From NCBI GenBank assembly GCA_039602395.1, contig JBCNJP010000024.1:5549524-5613523 (forward strand): 64,000 nt of DNA, read 5' to 3'. The notes under the pieces are model-generated. The model was given only the letters and a program-made list of their open reading frames with translations. It ran no database searches and was not told where the DNA came from. The stretch is from Deinandra increscens subsp. villosa (Eukaryota > Streptophyta > Magnoliopsida > Asterales > Asteraceae). Below are positions 32,651-43,083 of the stretch, piece by piece; position 1 is the first letter of the stretch; every line of letters starts with the position of its first letter. A program made the translations under genes and the position numbers.

Positions 32651-35600
32651 TGTGACAACTGCAACTTCCCAAGTTAACTCCGTTAAGTTTTTCCATTAGT
32701 TCTGTTAGTTACGTTAACGAACCCGAGACCCGTTATTGTATGATTACATGTTTATTCATGATTACTTGCTAATTAATATTAGTAACTTGTTTCGTGAACT
32801 CATTTTGTGATCTTATGTGTTAGTTGTGAAAATTTGTATTTTTATGCGAAACCGGGCTTCGCGCGAAATTTGGATTTTTAGGTATAAATGATAAATCTAT
32901 ATAACCCGACTAAATCTTACATGCTAAATGATTTAAAAACACTTGGAAACATTTTTAGAATATTTACCTTACAACTTTTTTTAGCAAAAACCCATTTAAA
33001 TGAGTTTTATACTACTTTTGTTTAAAAATAAACTTGAGGGGCCATAAGTGTAAATTTGACTTAAACAAAATCTGCACAAAAGCTCCTCCCCCACCCCATT
33101 CACGATCATCAGTTCCATCTCCCCCCTCTCACCTTCAAAATCACGCACACACATACATACACACTTGCAATTTCGTGAAAATCAAGCATCAAGGAGCAAG
33201 ATTTGGAGCTTGGGAGCTAAATCAAGCTACAAGGACACTTAAGCAAGCTTCTCCTTCTCTCCCTCTTCTCCCTTCACCTGCGATTTCTTCCAAATTGTAA
33301 GCCCTAATTTTAAATTTTTCGAAATCGGGTGATGCATGTGTGTTAGATTAGGTTTGTATGCTTAATGTGTTGTGGGTATGCCTTCAAGACTAGTTGTAGC
33401 TCAAGTTTTGTGGGATTTCTTTTCGGGTCAGATTTGAAGAGGGCTCCAAATCTGGAAAATTTCATCTATAAGCATATGTTATGTGTTCTTGAGGTGGAAA
33501 TCATGTTTGGTTATGAATTTGGTGCAATGTGCTTAAGTGTGTTAGTGAAATGATGAGAAATTGGTATGATTTTGGTGTGTTCTTGCCATGAACTTGTTAG
33601 GACCAGAATTCATATGTTATTATGCTTATAATTATGTTAGTGTGTGTTTGGTGGTCATCTGGTAGCATAGGAATCAAGTTTGAGAATTTTGGTAAACATC
33701 AATTTCCTAACAGCTTTGACCAGAAATTTTGGTCAACTTCCGACGGCCATAACTTGGTCATTTTTTATCGAAACTGGTTAGTTCTTGTTGCTAGATAAAC
33801 TAGGATGTCTTAGCTTTACAACGGCTATTTACACGCCTTATAAAACCTTCGTTTGGTCACCCAAACTGCTGTTACAAAACTGGTATGCAAAGCTGTTAAG
33901 AAACTTAAAAAGTAGATTTTCCAAACGGGTCGGACATGTAAACCTTAGTATATTGAGGTGTTTGCTATTTGGAATTGTGGTATATATATTAAGTGTAGGA
34001 TCTGGAGCATTTGAAGTTTAAAACCCAAAATTTGAGTGAGTTATGCCATTTTCAAATCTTCATAAACTAGTTAACTTTATGCAAAATGGGTCAACTTGTA
34101 ATGTGCATATTTGCTAGCCACATGATGAGATTTTGATATGGTTATGGTATGATCTTGTTCATGACAGAAATTACGTGTTATGTTGATTATAAACTTGTTG
34201 GTAGGTGTTAATTTGATCAAATGTTAGCATAAAATTGAAATGCTAGTCATGGGCAAACTTGGAAATTTCTAACAGCTTTGACCAGAATTTTTGGTCAACT
34301 TGCAGCTGTCATAACTTACTCAATTTTCATCGAAATCAGTTGATTCTTTTTCCCTAGTAAATTATTGTGTCTTAGCTTTACAACGGCTACTCTCACACCT
34401 TCTAAAACCTCCGTTTGGTCACTCAAAACACAGCTGCAAGTCGGGTACTCAAAGCTGTCATTTTCTGTGAAAAGTGGACTTTTCATTTTGGTTGAGCATG
34501 TTAATCTTGTTCTAATGGTGTGTTTGCTATCCGTAAATGATGTTTATATATTAAAAGTAAGATCTGGAGATGTTGGTTCATAAATTCCAAATTTTGAATG
34601 AGATATACAAGTTTCCATTTCCTTTGACTAGTTTGCTAAATGCTAAAATGTGCCAACTTCCGATGTGCATAACTTCTTCGTGTCTCAACATTTTTAGTTG
34701 ATTCTTGTTGCTACAATTCCTAGATGACATGTAGTATATGCCTGTAAAATTAAAGGAGCTAATTCCAAGTATTGTGGATTTTAACTATGCCACTAGGTAA
34801 GTGCTTGAAGTTTGACTTTCTGGGTCAACTTTGACTTAAATTGAAATTGCTTGATTTCCTCCCAATTTGGGACTCGTATGTGCATTATATGACTGGTATG
34901 ACCGCATGAAACATGTTTAGGTGCTTATGTGCTAATTTCGTCCTAGCTACACCTTCTAATTTGATTAGGCCACATTTATCCGAATAGGTTGACTTTGACC
35001 AACCTGTTGAACCAAGTGCTAGGTACCAGTGCACCCTAAGGTGAGTTTCACTTACTATTATTGTTATATCCGGTTTAGGATGATAACGCACAGATAGTTG
35101 CATCCGGTAAAGGATGGCAACCCAACGGTAAAGGTATTTCTTTACTTGAGTAATTTTCCGACAAAATATCATATGTTGCACTGAATTGCTTTATTTATAA
35201 AAAGTCCTTACATTCGGGCCGTTAATATACAATAGCGAGGTAATGTTGAGTAGTACTACTGGGGATTGACACCCCCGCTCAGCGGTGCACGGGATGCACC
35301 CTCCGACTGGCGGTCGGACTGAGATCAATGTTAGCCTACCCACCGTGATCCGGATGGACACGGGAAGGCAAGGTTCATAGGTATCCCCTATCAAAACATT
35401 GTCAGCTTCGGTTACGACCAATTCAGGTGTACATAACTATAGGCTAGCTACCTACGATATGGAACTTTACTGGCCTTATGATTATTGATTGTGTTTTACC
35501 TTTCTTTATTCATACGTTAGGTCTACATGTGGCGTGTAGACCGCTCTAGTGAACTCACCAGCCTTGGCTGACACTTGATTGTTGATTTCTTTTCAGGTCG

Positions 35601-35885
35601 TTAGGTGGATCATGGACAGCACCGGAGGCGGCAGTACTCCCCATGGATACCTTTTGAAAAACCCGGAATTTCAAATATTTAAATCCATCATTTTGTAACA
35701 CCATAACTGCAAACTTTATTTATGCTTCCGCTGAACTGTTAAACTTACTATTTTGGACTGTAACTTAAACTTTATGATTTGCCTATAAACTCTGTTATGG
35801 TTTGGTTGTAACTAAAGTCTGGGATCCTGGTCTGGATCACACCCCACACGGTTATACTCCGTTTGTGGAAATTGGGGGTGTGACA
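32651..35885 (+). mobile_element. Solo LTR of a Tekay-like element
   Basis: It starts TGTGACAACTGC and ends GGGGGTGTGACA with no internal region. Much of it aligns with the Tekay LTRs, but it is more diverged and about 400 bp longer because it carries an extra copy of the CAGCTTTGACCAGAA / CATAACTT unit (about 33710 and 34270). It is flanked by AAGAT on the left and, if the terminal A is shared, AAGAT on the right (otherwise AGAT). Unequal recombination between two LTRs of an inserted element is the usual origin. Confidence 0.88.
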
Positions 35886-36395
35886 AGATGGTCAAGGACT
35901 CAGTTGACCGATGCACTGATGATGTTACTGTTCGTGTTGAAGAACCAGCCGGAAAAGGACTTACCTTATGCTTAGGGGAAGTTTGTTGGTTGTTCAAGAA
36001 AAGCTTCCAAAGACTCAAAAGACACTGTTCACGAGTTGAGGGGAAGCTAAATGCCGTCAGTTCAAAGAAATTCAAGAATGTCAAGACAGGGGTTTTCAAC
36101 ATTTTTACCCTCTGAAGTTACATGCTGGTCAAGACAGTTACTGATGATCCAGCAAGGACTCGACATGTTTCAAGAAGGAGCAAGTACTTGAGAATCCTCC
36201 TCTCATTACTTGTTTGTCATTTGAAGTCCAAGCTGATGCTGATTGAGAGAAAACTCCCAGAACTCGACCGTTGCTGCCCATTGAAGATTGTTAAAGAAAA
36301 GTATCTTCATCAACCCATGCTCAAGTCAAGGAGAAGACTGCAAGTCTGAAGATTGAAAGAAGAAGACATTTAATGTCACAAGCCAAGGGGAAGAT
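35886..36395 (+). other. Copia-2 spacer before the 3' LTR
   Basis: It has no gene. It aligns loosely with 37430-37890 of the neighbouring element (for example GAGGGGAAGCT in both). It has several AGGGGAAG words like the true polypurine tract at 36385-36395, directly before the LTR. Confidence 0.6.
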
Positions 36396-36932
36396 TGTAA
36401 GGGAATAATTTGTGGCTTGTGTATTAAATCATCACTTGGCGGACTATTTTGAAGGCCTATGTGTTAGAATAGGTGAAAACTAGTCGGTTTATTATTGTAT
36501 TGGGTCATTGGGCCATTTTAGATAGGTTTGGGCTCAGTTTAAAAGAGTTTAGATGGGTTTTAGTGGGCCTGGAAAGTCAAATACGGGAATTAGGAGGTAA
36601 TTAGGGGATTTAGTTACCGAAAATAGGCTAGCTTGTTTTCCAAGCTAGAATCTTCCTATAAATAGGTCCCTTATTCATTGTTTAAGGGTTGTTGATTCTA
36701 GGGGCAAGGTTTAAGGGTCTAATCGAAATTCTCTAGAGGAGAATTTCGAATCTCTCAAGGTGTATTGCAACCGGTTATTCAAGAAAGTTCAATTCTCATT
36801 CTGTTTGTTATTTGATTTCAATTGTTCTTTAATTAATACTTTTCTTGATAGATCTTGAATCACTCTAGTGTTTGGATTCCGCACATTCACTAGAGGTTGT
36901 GATATCGTGTTTGGGTTATTTCGTTCCTTACA
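36396..36932 (+). repeat. Copia-2 3' LTR (537 bp)
   Basis: It starts TGTAAGGGAATA after AAGGGGAAGAT and ends CCTTACA. The TATA box TATAAATA is at 36657-36664. It partners 27919-28380. Confidence 0.9.
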
Positions 36933-37893
36933 CTTTAAGTTTTCTTTTTGTCATGGCCATGTTAATTTGAGAAGTTTAAATGAGTTTGTGTGGGTTTTGT
37001 GCATGACAGTATGCCCCCTCCCCAGAATATACCTAATTTTTAGGGGGAGAAAGAGGGATAATAGGGAGATAAGCATTATCTCACTGGAAGTCATTATCTC
37101 AGGAAGAGATAATATGCATTATCTCAGGGGGAGATAATATGCATTATCCCAGGGGGAGAAGAGATAATATGTATTATCTCAGGGGAAGTTAAAAGAGGTC
37201 TTGGGTTAAGGGGAAGTTTTACAGAAAACCCGTAATCAAGAATAGGGTTTTTGGTTAAAATAATGTAATTAACCTACTAACCCAGAGACCAGTCATCATA
37301 TGTCTGGTGCTTTGTATTTTTTTTAAGTGGTGGTTTGTATTTTTTTAAATATGTCAGATAGGTTGATGATTGAAAGTGGAAAAACTAATGATCATGATGA
37401 TGAAAAGTGCTGCTGCTGCTCAAGTTAAAGAACTAGCCGAACAAGACTTCCCTACCTGGAAAAGCAACTGCGTAGGGGAAGTTGTTGGTTCTTTTCAAGC
37501 TTCCAAAGCATCCAAAAGAAGATGTTCACAATTTGAGGGGAAGCTGAAGACTTCAAGTTTTTGCTGAAGATCGTGCAGCATGAAGAAGAATAACCAAGTT
37601 TGCCAAAGTAGAGGTTTTCAAAGACTTTATCCTCTAAAGAAAGGCATTTCAAGACAGTAACCGAATTTTCAGCAAGATCCAGAGTTCATTCAAGAGAAGA
37701 AAGTGTATGGGAATCCTCCTCTCGTTACTTGTTCAGTTTTAGAAGTTCGAGCTGATGCTTATTGAGAAAAAGTTCTCGAGTTTCTTGTGAAGCCCAATGA
37801 AGATTGTTCAGTAAAAAATGTGGTCTTGCAAGGAGATGCATACGTTAAACTTTTCAATGTAACAGTTCTAATGATATAAGCCTAGGGGAAGAT
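36933..37893 (+). other. 3' internal part of the outer copia relative
   Basis: The sequence after Copia-2 matches Copia-2's own spacer near 32388-32520 (CATGGCC, GTTAATTT, CAGGGGGAGATAAT), so Copia-2 inserted into a relative. It contains a run of GAGATAAT and ATTATCTC inverted repeats with CAGGGGGAGA words (about 37040-37190). No gene is present. The polypurine tract AGGGGAAGAT is at 37884-37893. Confidence 0.75.
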
Positions 37894-38475
37894 TGTAAGG
37901 GTCGGTTTTATGAGGCTTATACATTAGAATAATGGACTAGATAGTTGATATTAAATGGGCTTGGGTTGGGCTCAATTTAGGGCTTGTATGTGGAGGTTGT
38001 GTGTAAAGGGGAAGCTTAGAAGGGACGGGAGGGGGTGACCGCCCCCTCGGTTTTTTCGTCCATAAGTACATATTTTCACTATTTTATGTAAAAAAATTGT
38101 ATATATTCAGTATCGCCCCCTCGGATGTATTGAGTATCGCTCCCTTTGTAAAATTTTTGAACTCCACCCCCTCGAGATTTTCTTTCAAGCTTCACCATTG
38201 GTTCTGTGATTCTATAAATACTACCTCCTAGATTCTTAGAAGGGGTTGGGACATTTCGAGAGAGACCAGAGAGCAGAGAGAATACGAAATTCTTTATTGG
38301 TGTACCAAACGAGTTTATGACAATTCGTGTGCATTAATTCCAGGTTTAAACGTTTTATTATTAATCGTGTTCATCCTTTAACGTTTTTATTATTTATCTT
38401 GAATCACTCGATTAACCGGATTGCACGCTTAATCGAGTATTGATATCGTGTTTGGACCGTGATTTGGGACTTACA
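37894..38475 (+). repeat. 3' LTR of the outer copia relative (582 bp)
   Basis: It starts TGTAAGGGTCGG and ends GGGACTTACA. The TATA box TATAAATA is at 38213-38220. The middle has several CCCCCTCG words and a GAGGGGG/CCCCCTC inverted repeat near 38030-38056. Its 5' LTR is not in the window. Confidence 0.82.
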
Positions 38476-38767
38476 GAGAATTTTAGTCAACATCCTACAT
38501 AAAAAAATGATAACTAAGGAGATATTACTGAAAAAAGCACAAAAAAAAAAGAATGTGAGGGACATTTAAAACAAATATAAACCACAAAATAATGTAAGTG
38601 AGACAATAAAGAAGGAAAAACATAAATGAGAACCTGAATAATACACACATCCACCTGCTTCTCTAATTCGCTTGATTTCTTGAAGAGCAGCCTTTCTTCT
38701 TCCACATGGTCTCTGAGAATCAGTTAATTATTCTGCTTTTCCAGATTTTGAAGCAACCTGTAATCAA
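38476..38767. other. Anonymous AT-rich DNA with a possible broken exon
   Basis: On the minus strand, 38757-38634 is bordered by CAG and GT like an exon. One frame reads LILRDHVEEERLLFKKSSELEKQ, coiled-coil-like, but all frames have stops near its start. It may be a relic of a host gene or chance. The neighbouring hAT element inserted at the apparent splice acceptor. Confidence 0.25.
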
Positions 38768-38954
38768 TAGGGCTGTCAATTTTGACACGGACACGAAAAC
38801 ACAATACGAACCGACACGATGTTAACAGGGTTCGTGTTTAGGCTTAACAGGTTTCATGTCGTTAACAGCTCGACCTGTTGAGACCTGCTAAATTTCGTGT
38901 CTTAACAGGTCGAAACATGTTAACTATATGTATATATATATGTATATATATATA

Positions 38955-39688
38955 GAGTGAGGTTCATTATAGACACCCCATAAGTGTAGACAGGTAGACT
39001 TCTTTTTTCACCATTAGATCTCTTGATCTAATGGTTGTGATTAATCTTTTTTTTCTTTTTTCACACTTTTCAAACAATTTCACATGTGAAAAAGAGCTAT
39101 TTCACATACGAAAGTGTCTGTAAAATTGTTTTTTTCACATGCGAAATTGTTTGAAAAAAAGAAAAAAAAAGAAAAAAAAAGAAATTGCTTTTTCACATGC
39201 GAAATTGTTTGAAAAGTGTAAAAAAAGAAAAAAAAAGAAAAAAAGAAAAAAAGAAATTAATCACAACCATTAGATCAAAAGATCTAATGGTGAAAAGTGT
39301 GAAAAAAGAAAGAAAAAAAAAATTAATCACAACCATTAGATCAAGAGATCTATTGATTTAATGGTTGTGATTAATCTTTTTTTTTCTTTTTTATCACATT
39401 TTTCAAACAATTTCACATGTGAAAAAGAGCTATTTCACATGCGAAAGTGCCTGCAAATTTTTTTTTTCACATGAGAAATTGTTTGAAAAAAAGAAAAAAT
39501 AAAATAAAAAAAAGAAAAAAAAAGAAAAAAAAAGAAAAAAAAGAAATTGTTTTTTTCACATGTGAAATTGTTTGAAAAGTTTAAAAAAGAAAAAAAAGAA
39601 ATTAATCACAACCATTAGATCAAAAGATCTAATGGTGAAAAAGGGTGTCTACCTTTCTACACTTATGAGAGTGTCTGCAATGAACTTT

Positions 39689-39694
<6 letters not shown>
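38955..39694. mobile_element. Fold-back MITE 1 (nested in hAT)
   Basis: The left end GTGAGGTTCATTATAGACAC and the reverse complement of the right end (GTGAAAAGTTCATTGCAGAC) face each other and extend for over 100 bp through ACCATTAGATC and GGTTGTGATTAAT. The centre repeats inverted TTTCACATGTGAAA-type words and poly-A/GAAAAA tracts. TA arrays border both sides, which would fit TA target duplication. There is no gene. Confidence 0.75.

Positions 39695-39740
<46 letters not shown>
39695..39740. repeat. (TA)n microsatellite
   Basis: An uninterrupted TA array between fold-back units 1 and 2. Confidence 0.95.
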
Positions 39741-39743
<3 letters not shown>

Positions 39744-40496
39744 GTTCATGTGAAAACAACTTTTATTGCGAAAACACGAAAACAAATATTAAAACCTCTA
39801 TAACTTTTTCATACGTTAATATTTTTTAAAAAAATTTACACCAAAATCCTTAAAATTACGTTATCTTTAGTTCTGGAAAAAAATTTAAAAAAATCAAATT
39901 TTTTTTTAAAATTATTATTGCACAGGTGCAATAATTTTTTTATTATTATTATTGCACATATGCAATAATATTAAAACCTTTATAACTTTTTCATATTTTA
40001 ATTTTTTTCTAAAAAGTTGCACCATAAATCTTATAATTTTGTTATCTTTAATTCTGGAGAAAATTAGAAAAAAATCAACGTTTTTTTTTATTTTTTTATT
40101 ATTGCACATGTGCAATAAAAAATTATTATTGCACATGTGCAATAATATTAAAATCTCTATAACTTTTTCATACGTTAATATTTTTGATAAAAAATTGCAC
40201 CCTAAATCTTATAATTTTGTTATCTTTAATTCTGAAAAAAGTTTAAAAAAAATAACGTTTTTTTGGTAATATTGCACATGTGTAATATAATTAATACGTA
40301 TTATTGCACATGTGCAATAATAAAAAAATTACGAAATTTTAAATGTTTAATTTTTTTTCCCAGAATTAAAGGTGACATAATTTTAAGACTTCTGATGCAA
40401 ATTATTTAAAAAAAATATTAACGTATGAGAAAGTTATAGAGGTTTTAATATTTGTTTTCGTGTTTTCGCAATAACATCTTGTTTTTATTTGATCTT

Positions 40497-40500
<4 letters not shown>
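39741..40500. mobile_element. Fold-back MITE 2 (nested in hAT)
   Basis: The segment TTATTGCGAAAACACG ... CATACGTTAATATT near 39760-39825 recurs in reverse complement at about 40385-40475. The outer ends are AAGGTTCATGTGAAAAC and GGTAAAGATCAAATAAAAAC. The core has several copies of the inverted repeat TTGCACATGTGCAA. No protein gene is supported. Confidence 0.7.

Positions 40501-40502
<2 letters not shown>

Positions 40503-40541
<39 letters not shown>
40503..40541. repeat. (TA)n microsatellite
   Basis: A TA array between fold-back units 2 and 3. Confidence 0.95.
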
Positions 40542-40545
<4 letters not shown>

Positions 40546-40721
40546 TAGGTTCAAATGAGAACCTTTTATTTTTAGAACTTTTGAGAACCAAATCTCAACC
40601 AGTAATTTCAGGTTGGGACCACTATAATTCATGAGGGGGGTTTTCCATATACATAAACAAGAGGCTCAGATTGGTTCTCAAAAGTTCTCAAAACCATTTG
40701 GTTCTCAAATGATCCTCTCTC
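40542..40721. mobile_element. Fold-back MITE 3 (about 180 bp, nested in hAT)
   Basis: The left end GGTTAGGTTCAAATGAGAAC faces, in reverse complement, AGAGGATCATTTGAGAACC. Inner AGAACTTTTGAGAACCA repeats are also inverted. TA-rich DNA borders both ends. From memory this end sequence is common in plant genomes; its superfamily is unclear to me. Confidence 0.7.
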
Positions 40722-40726
<5 letters not shown>

Positions 40727-40788
<62 letters not shown>

Positions 40789-40807
40789 GCAATAATAATA
40801 ATAATAT
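40727..40807. repeat. (AAT)n microsatellite
   Basis: About 26 AAT units with one GC-containing interruption. Confidence 0.95.
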
Positions 40808-41284
40808 ATTAAATATATATTAGGATAAAGTGTTTCAGTATTAATGATATTTTTTTTAAAAGACGATTGATCTCCCTTCTCCCAGACGTCTAAACATACT
40901 GGTTACAATGCATGGATTGTTGTTTAAAACCATTAAGGATTATGTGTTTTGGTAATATTTTTTTGTTAACTTAAAACCGTTAAGGATTATGTGTTTTGGT
41001 AATATTTTTTTGTTAACTTTTATGAACCGGTGGTGATTTATGTTTTACTAAACATGTTACATGTTTATGTGATATTTATCGTTTTCCTAAATGATCTCGA
41101 TCGGCAATTAGTTAGAAGTTCGCGTCTAAACATGTTTTATCGTGTCGACCCGTTAATGTACATATCGTGTTCGTGTTTTGAAAACTGGACACGAAAAGTT
41201 TTCGTGTTGTGTTCGTGTTTGAGACCAATCGTGTCATGTCTTATCGTATCGTGTCTGACACGATTTGCCAGCCCTAGTAATCAA

Positions 41285-42519
41285 GATATTCAGAATTTGT
41301 ATTTGATATAAACAAATGACAAATCTTTAAATCTAGAGGTAAAGACTTGAAATCATAATCATTCTTCTAATAATCAGATGTGTTATTAGCCTCTGTAAAA
41401 TTAAGATATCACTGGTTAAGGTCTATTTCATACCGACAAAATGTCCAAAACAATTTCCTTGACCATAAACAATAAGGCATAGACATCTTTAACATGTATG
41501 GGCAAAAATCTATTTCCATCTACACTAAAAACAAAAAAAAAAAAAAAAAACACCTTAGACACATCTGGTAAGTCAAAATAACTTGACATTAAAAAAAGAT
41601 ACAGATTTGTAGGATTGTAACAAATATCTGAGTTAGGCTAATAAATGAAACCAGTGGCATGGTTGATAGAAAAATAACAGGTGTAAGCAGTTCAGTAGCT
41701 TGATTGATTGGTGTATAGAAGAGAAGACCTAAAATGGAGTATGATTAGCATACTTCAACACATGTCATGAGGTGAGCTTATAAGTTAAAAATATCACAAA
41801 AAATAAAATAAAATATTTGGAAAAAAAATTGTACACCAATCAAGCTCCCTGTAATCACATTCTGCAAAATCTTTTATCCATTATATTTATCCCCTAATTT
41901 AATTGAAAATCTCTATGTTTTTGTTTTTTCATCTTTTTATCTGTTATAGACTTCTTACATTTATTTTGTCATCTTATTATCTGTTATCTGATCAAGCCTT
42001 TTATAATGCAAAGCTAAATAAATGTAATGCTAAAACATGAGGTTTCACATGATGTTTCACAATCTATATGAAAAACGAATAATAACTTTCCAATATAATG
42101 GAAGGCCACGATCATAAGCAGAACTGCTGACCTTGCAAATAACAATATTAATATGACTTGTAGTTCTTCAAGACTTGAAATCTTCTAAATGTAACCAAAA
42201 TCAAATTTCTTCTTGTCTTCACTACCAAACACACCGCCTTCAACATAATATTTAGTACTTGAATGGTTCTTAGCAAGTGTACATATTGACCTGAGAAGAA
42301 ACGGAACAAAGCGCAACAAATAACACGTACTCAATGAAAACACCCTTCAAACGTAAACTGTATACCCACACATAAGGCCCTTATATAAATAGTTAGAATA
42401 CTAAATAACTGATTAATTAATAGTAAGAGATAGAATCTAATCATCTCTTCATCTTCATAACTGTAAAACACAATAACGATCTTGCTAATGCATGGTTTAA
42501 TCGGATTTGGTAACAAAGA
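41285..42519. other. Anonymous AT-rich DNA
   Basis: It continues the sequence broken at 38760 by the hAT insertion. It has a poly-A tract near 41531-41551 and no open frame, repeat or domain I can support. It may be intronic or intergenic. Confidence 0.6.
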
Positions 42520-42806
42520 TGTAAATAAACGTCTCGTTTATTGATTTCCAAGCTCAAACACTCTAGAGAGAGATTACAGGTTACACCACAGAAAACACAC
42601 AGTTAAAAGCTCTCTAACCTCGACAACTACTCTCTCAAACTGAGCTAAAACTATTTATATAAAATCTGTCCATCGGACCATCTAACCAGCGTACCAGATG
42701 GTCCGGCGTACCATCTGGTCCGCATCTGGTCCGCTGAGACCAGAATACAAAAACTTGTCTATTACATAACAAGACCTAGCACTAGACAACAAAACTTGTT
42801 CTAACA
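42520..42806 (-). repeat. Copia-3 3' LTR (about 287 bp)
   Basis: Read on the minus strand it starts TGTTAGAACAAG after the purine tract AGACAAGGGGGAGTT. It has a TATA box (TATATAAAT, 42661-42653) and an AATAAA-like signal, and seems to end TTTACA. It contains several GGTCCGC/GCGGACC words. The left boundary is a best guess, because no second LTR or target duplication is available. Confidence 0.55.
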
Positions 42807-43083
42807 AACTCCCCCTTGTCTTGTGCTAGTCTTCAAAAACTTATGTCTACGTCTTCTTCCAATGTTGGGTCCGGTTGTTCCCAGCGTGAATCTCGAATGC
42901 AAAACAAACTCTGATCACTCGTTGAAACTGCAACGCTTGTTCAGCATAATCAGTCTTGTACAGAATGTTATTATGATAGAGTTTGTCAATATCATTCTTA
43001 GACAGATTGATCAACCACATTGGATCATACAACCTAACCACCTTGTTCTGCTCTTTCACAACCACCACTGCTTCACCAGTAAC

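Larger units (their letters stand above)
27919..36932 (+). mobile_element. Copia-2: non-autonomous Sirevirus-like element lacking pol
   Basis: A 5' LTR missing its start (27919-28380) and a full 3' LTR (36396-36932) bound it. It has a Met-tRNA primer site, a long repeat-filled leader, a gag without its N-terminal domain, no pol, and a post-pol type spacer homologous to that of Copia-4. A solo Tekay-like LTR sits inside (32651-35885). Copia-2 lies within the 3' spacer of a related element that resumes at 36933; its target duplication cannot be checked because of the gap. It could move only with proteins supplied by relatives. Confidence 0.85.
38768..41276. mobile_element. hAT-type non-autonomous transposon
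   Basis: It has terminal inverted repeats TAGGGCTGTCAA at the left and TAGGGCTGGCAA as the reverse complement of the right end, with an exact 8-bp duplication GTAATCAA (38760-38767 and 41277-41284). Both ends have subterminal CGTGTC/GACACG and TTCGTGTT words, as known in plant hAT elements. There is no transposase gene. Three fold-back units with TA arrays fill its centre. Confidence 0.88.

Noticed and set aside
35812..36349. Small ORFs on both strands after the solo LTR
   Set aside because: They cross the LTR boundary or lie in purine-rich spacer sequence shared with other elements; no protein features.
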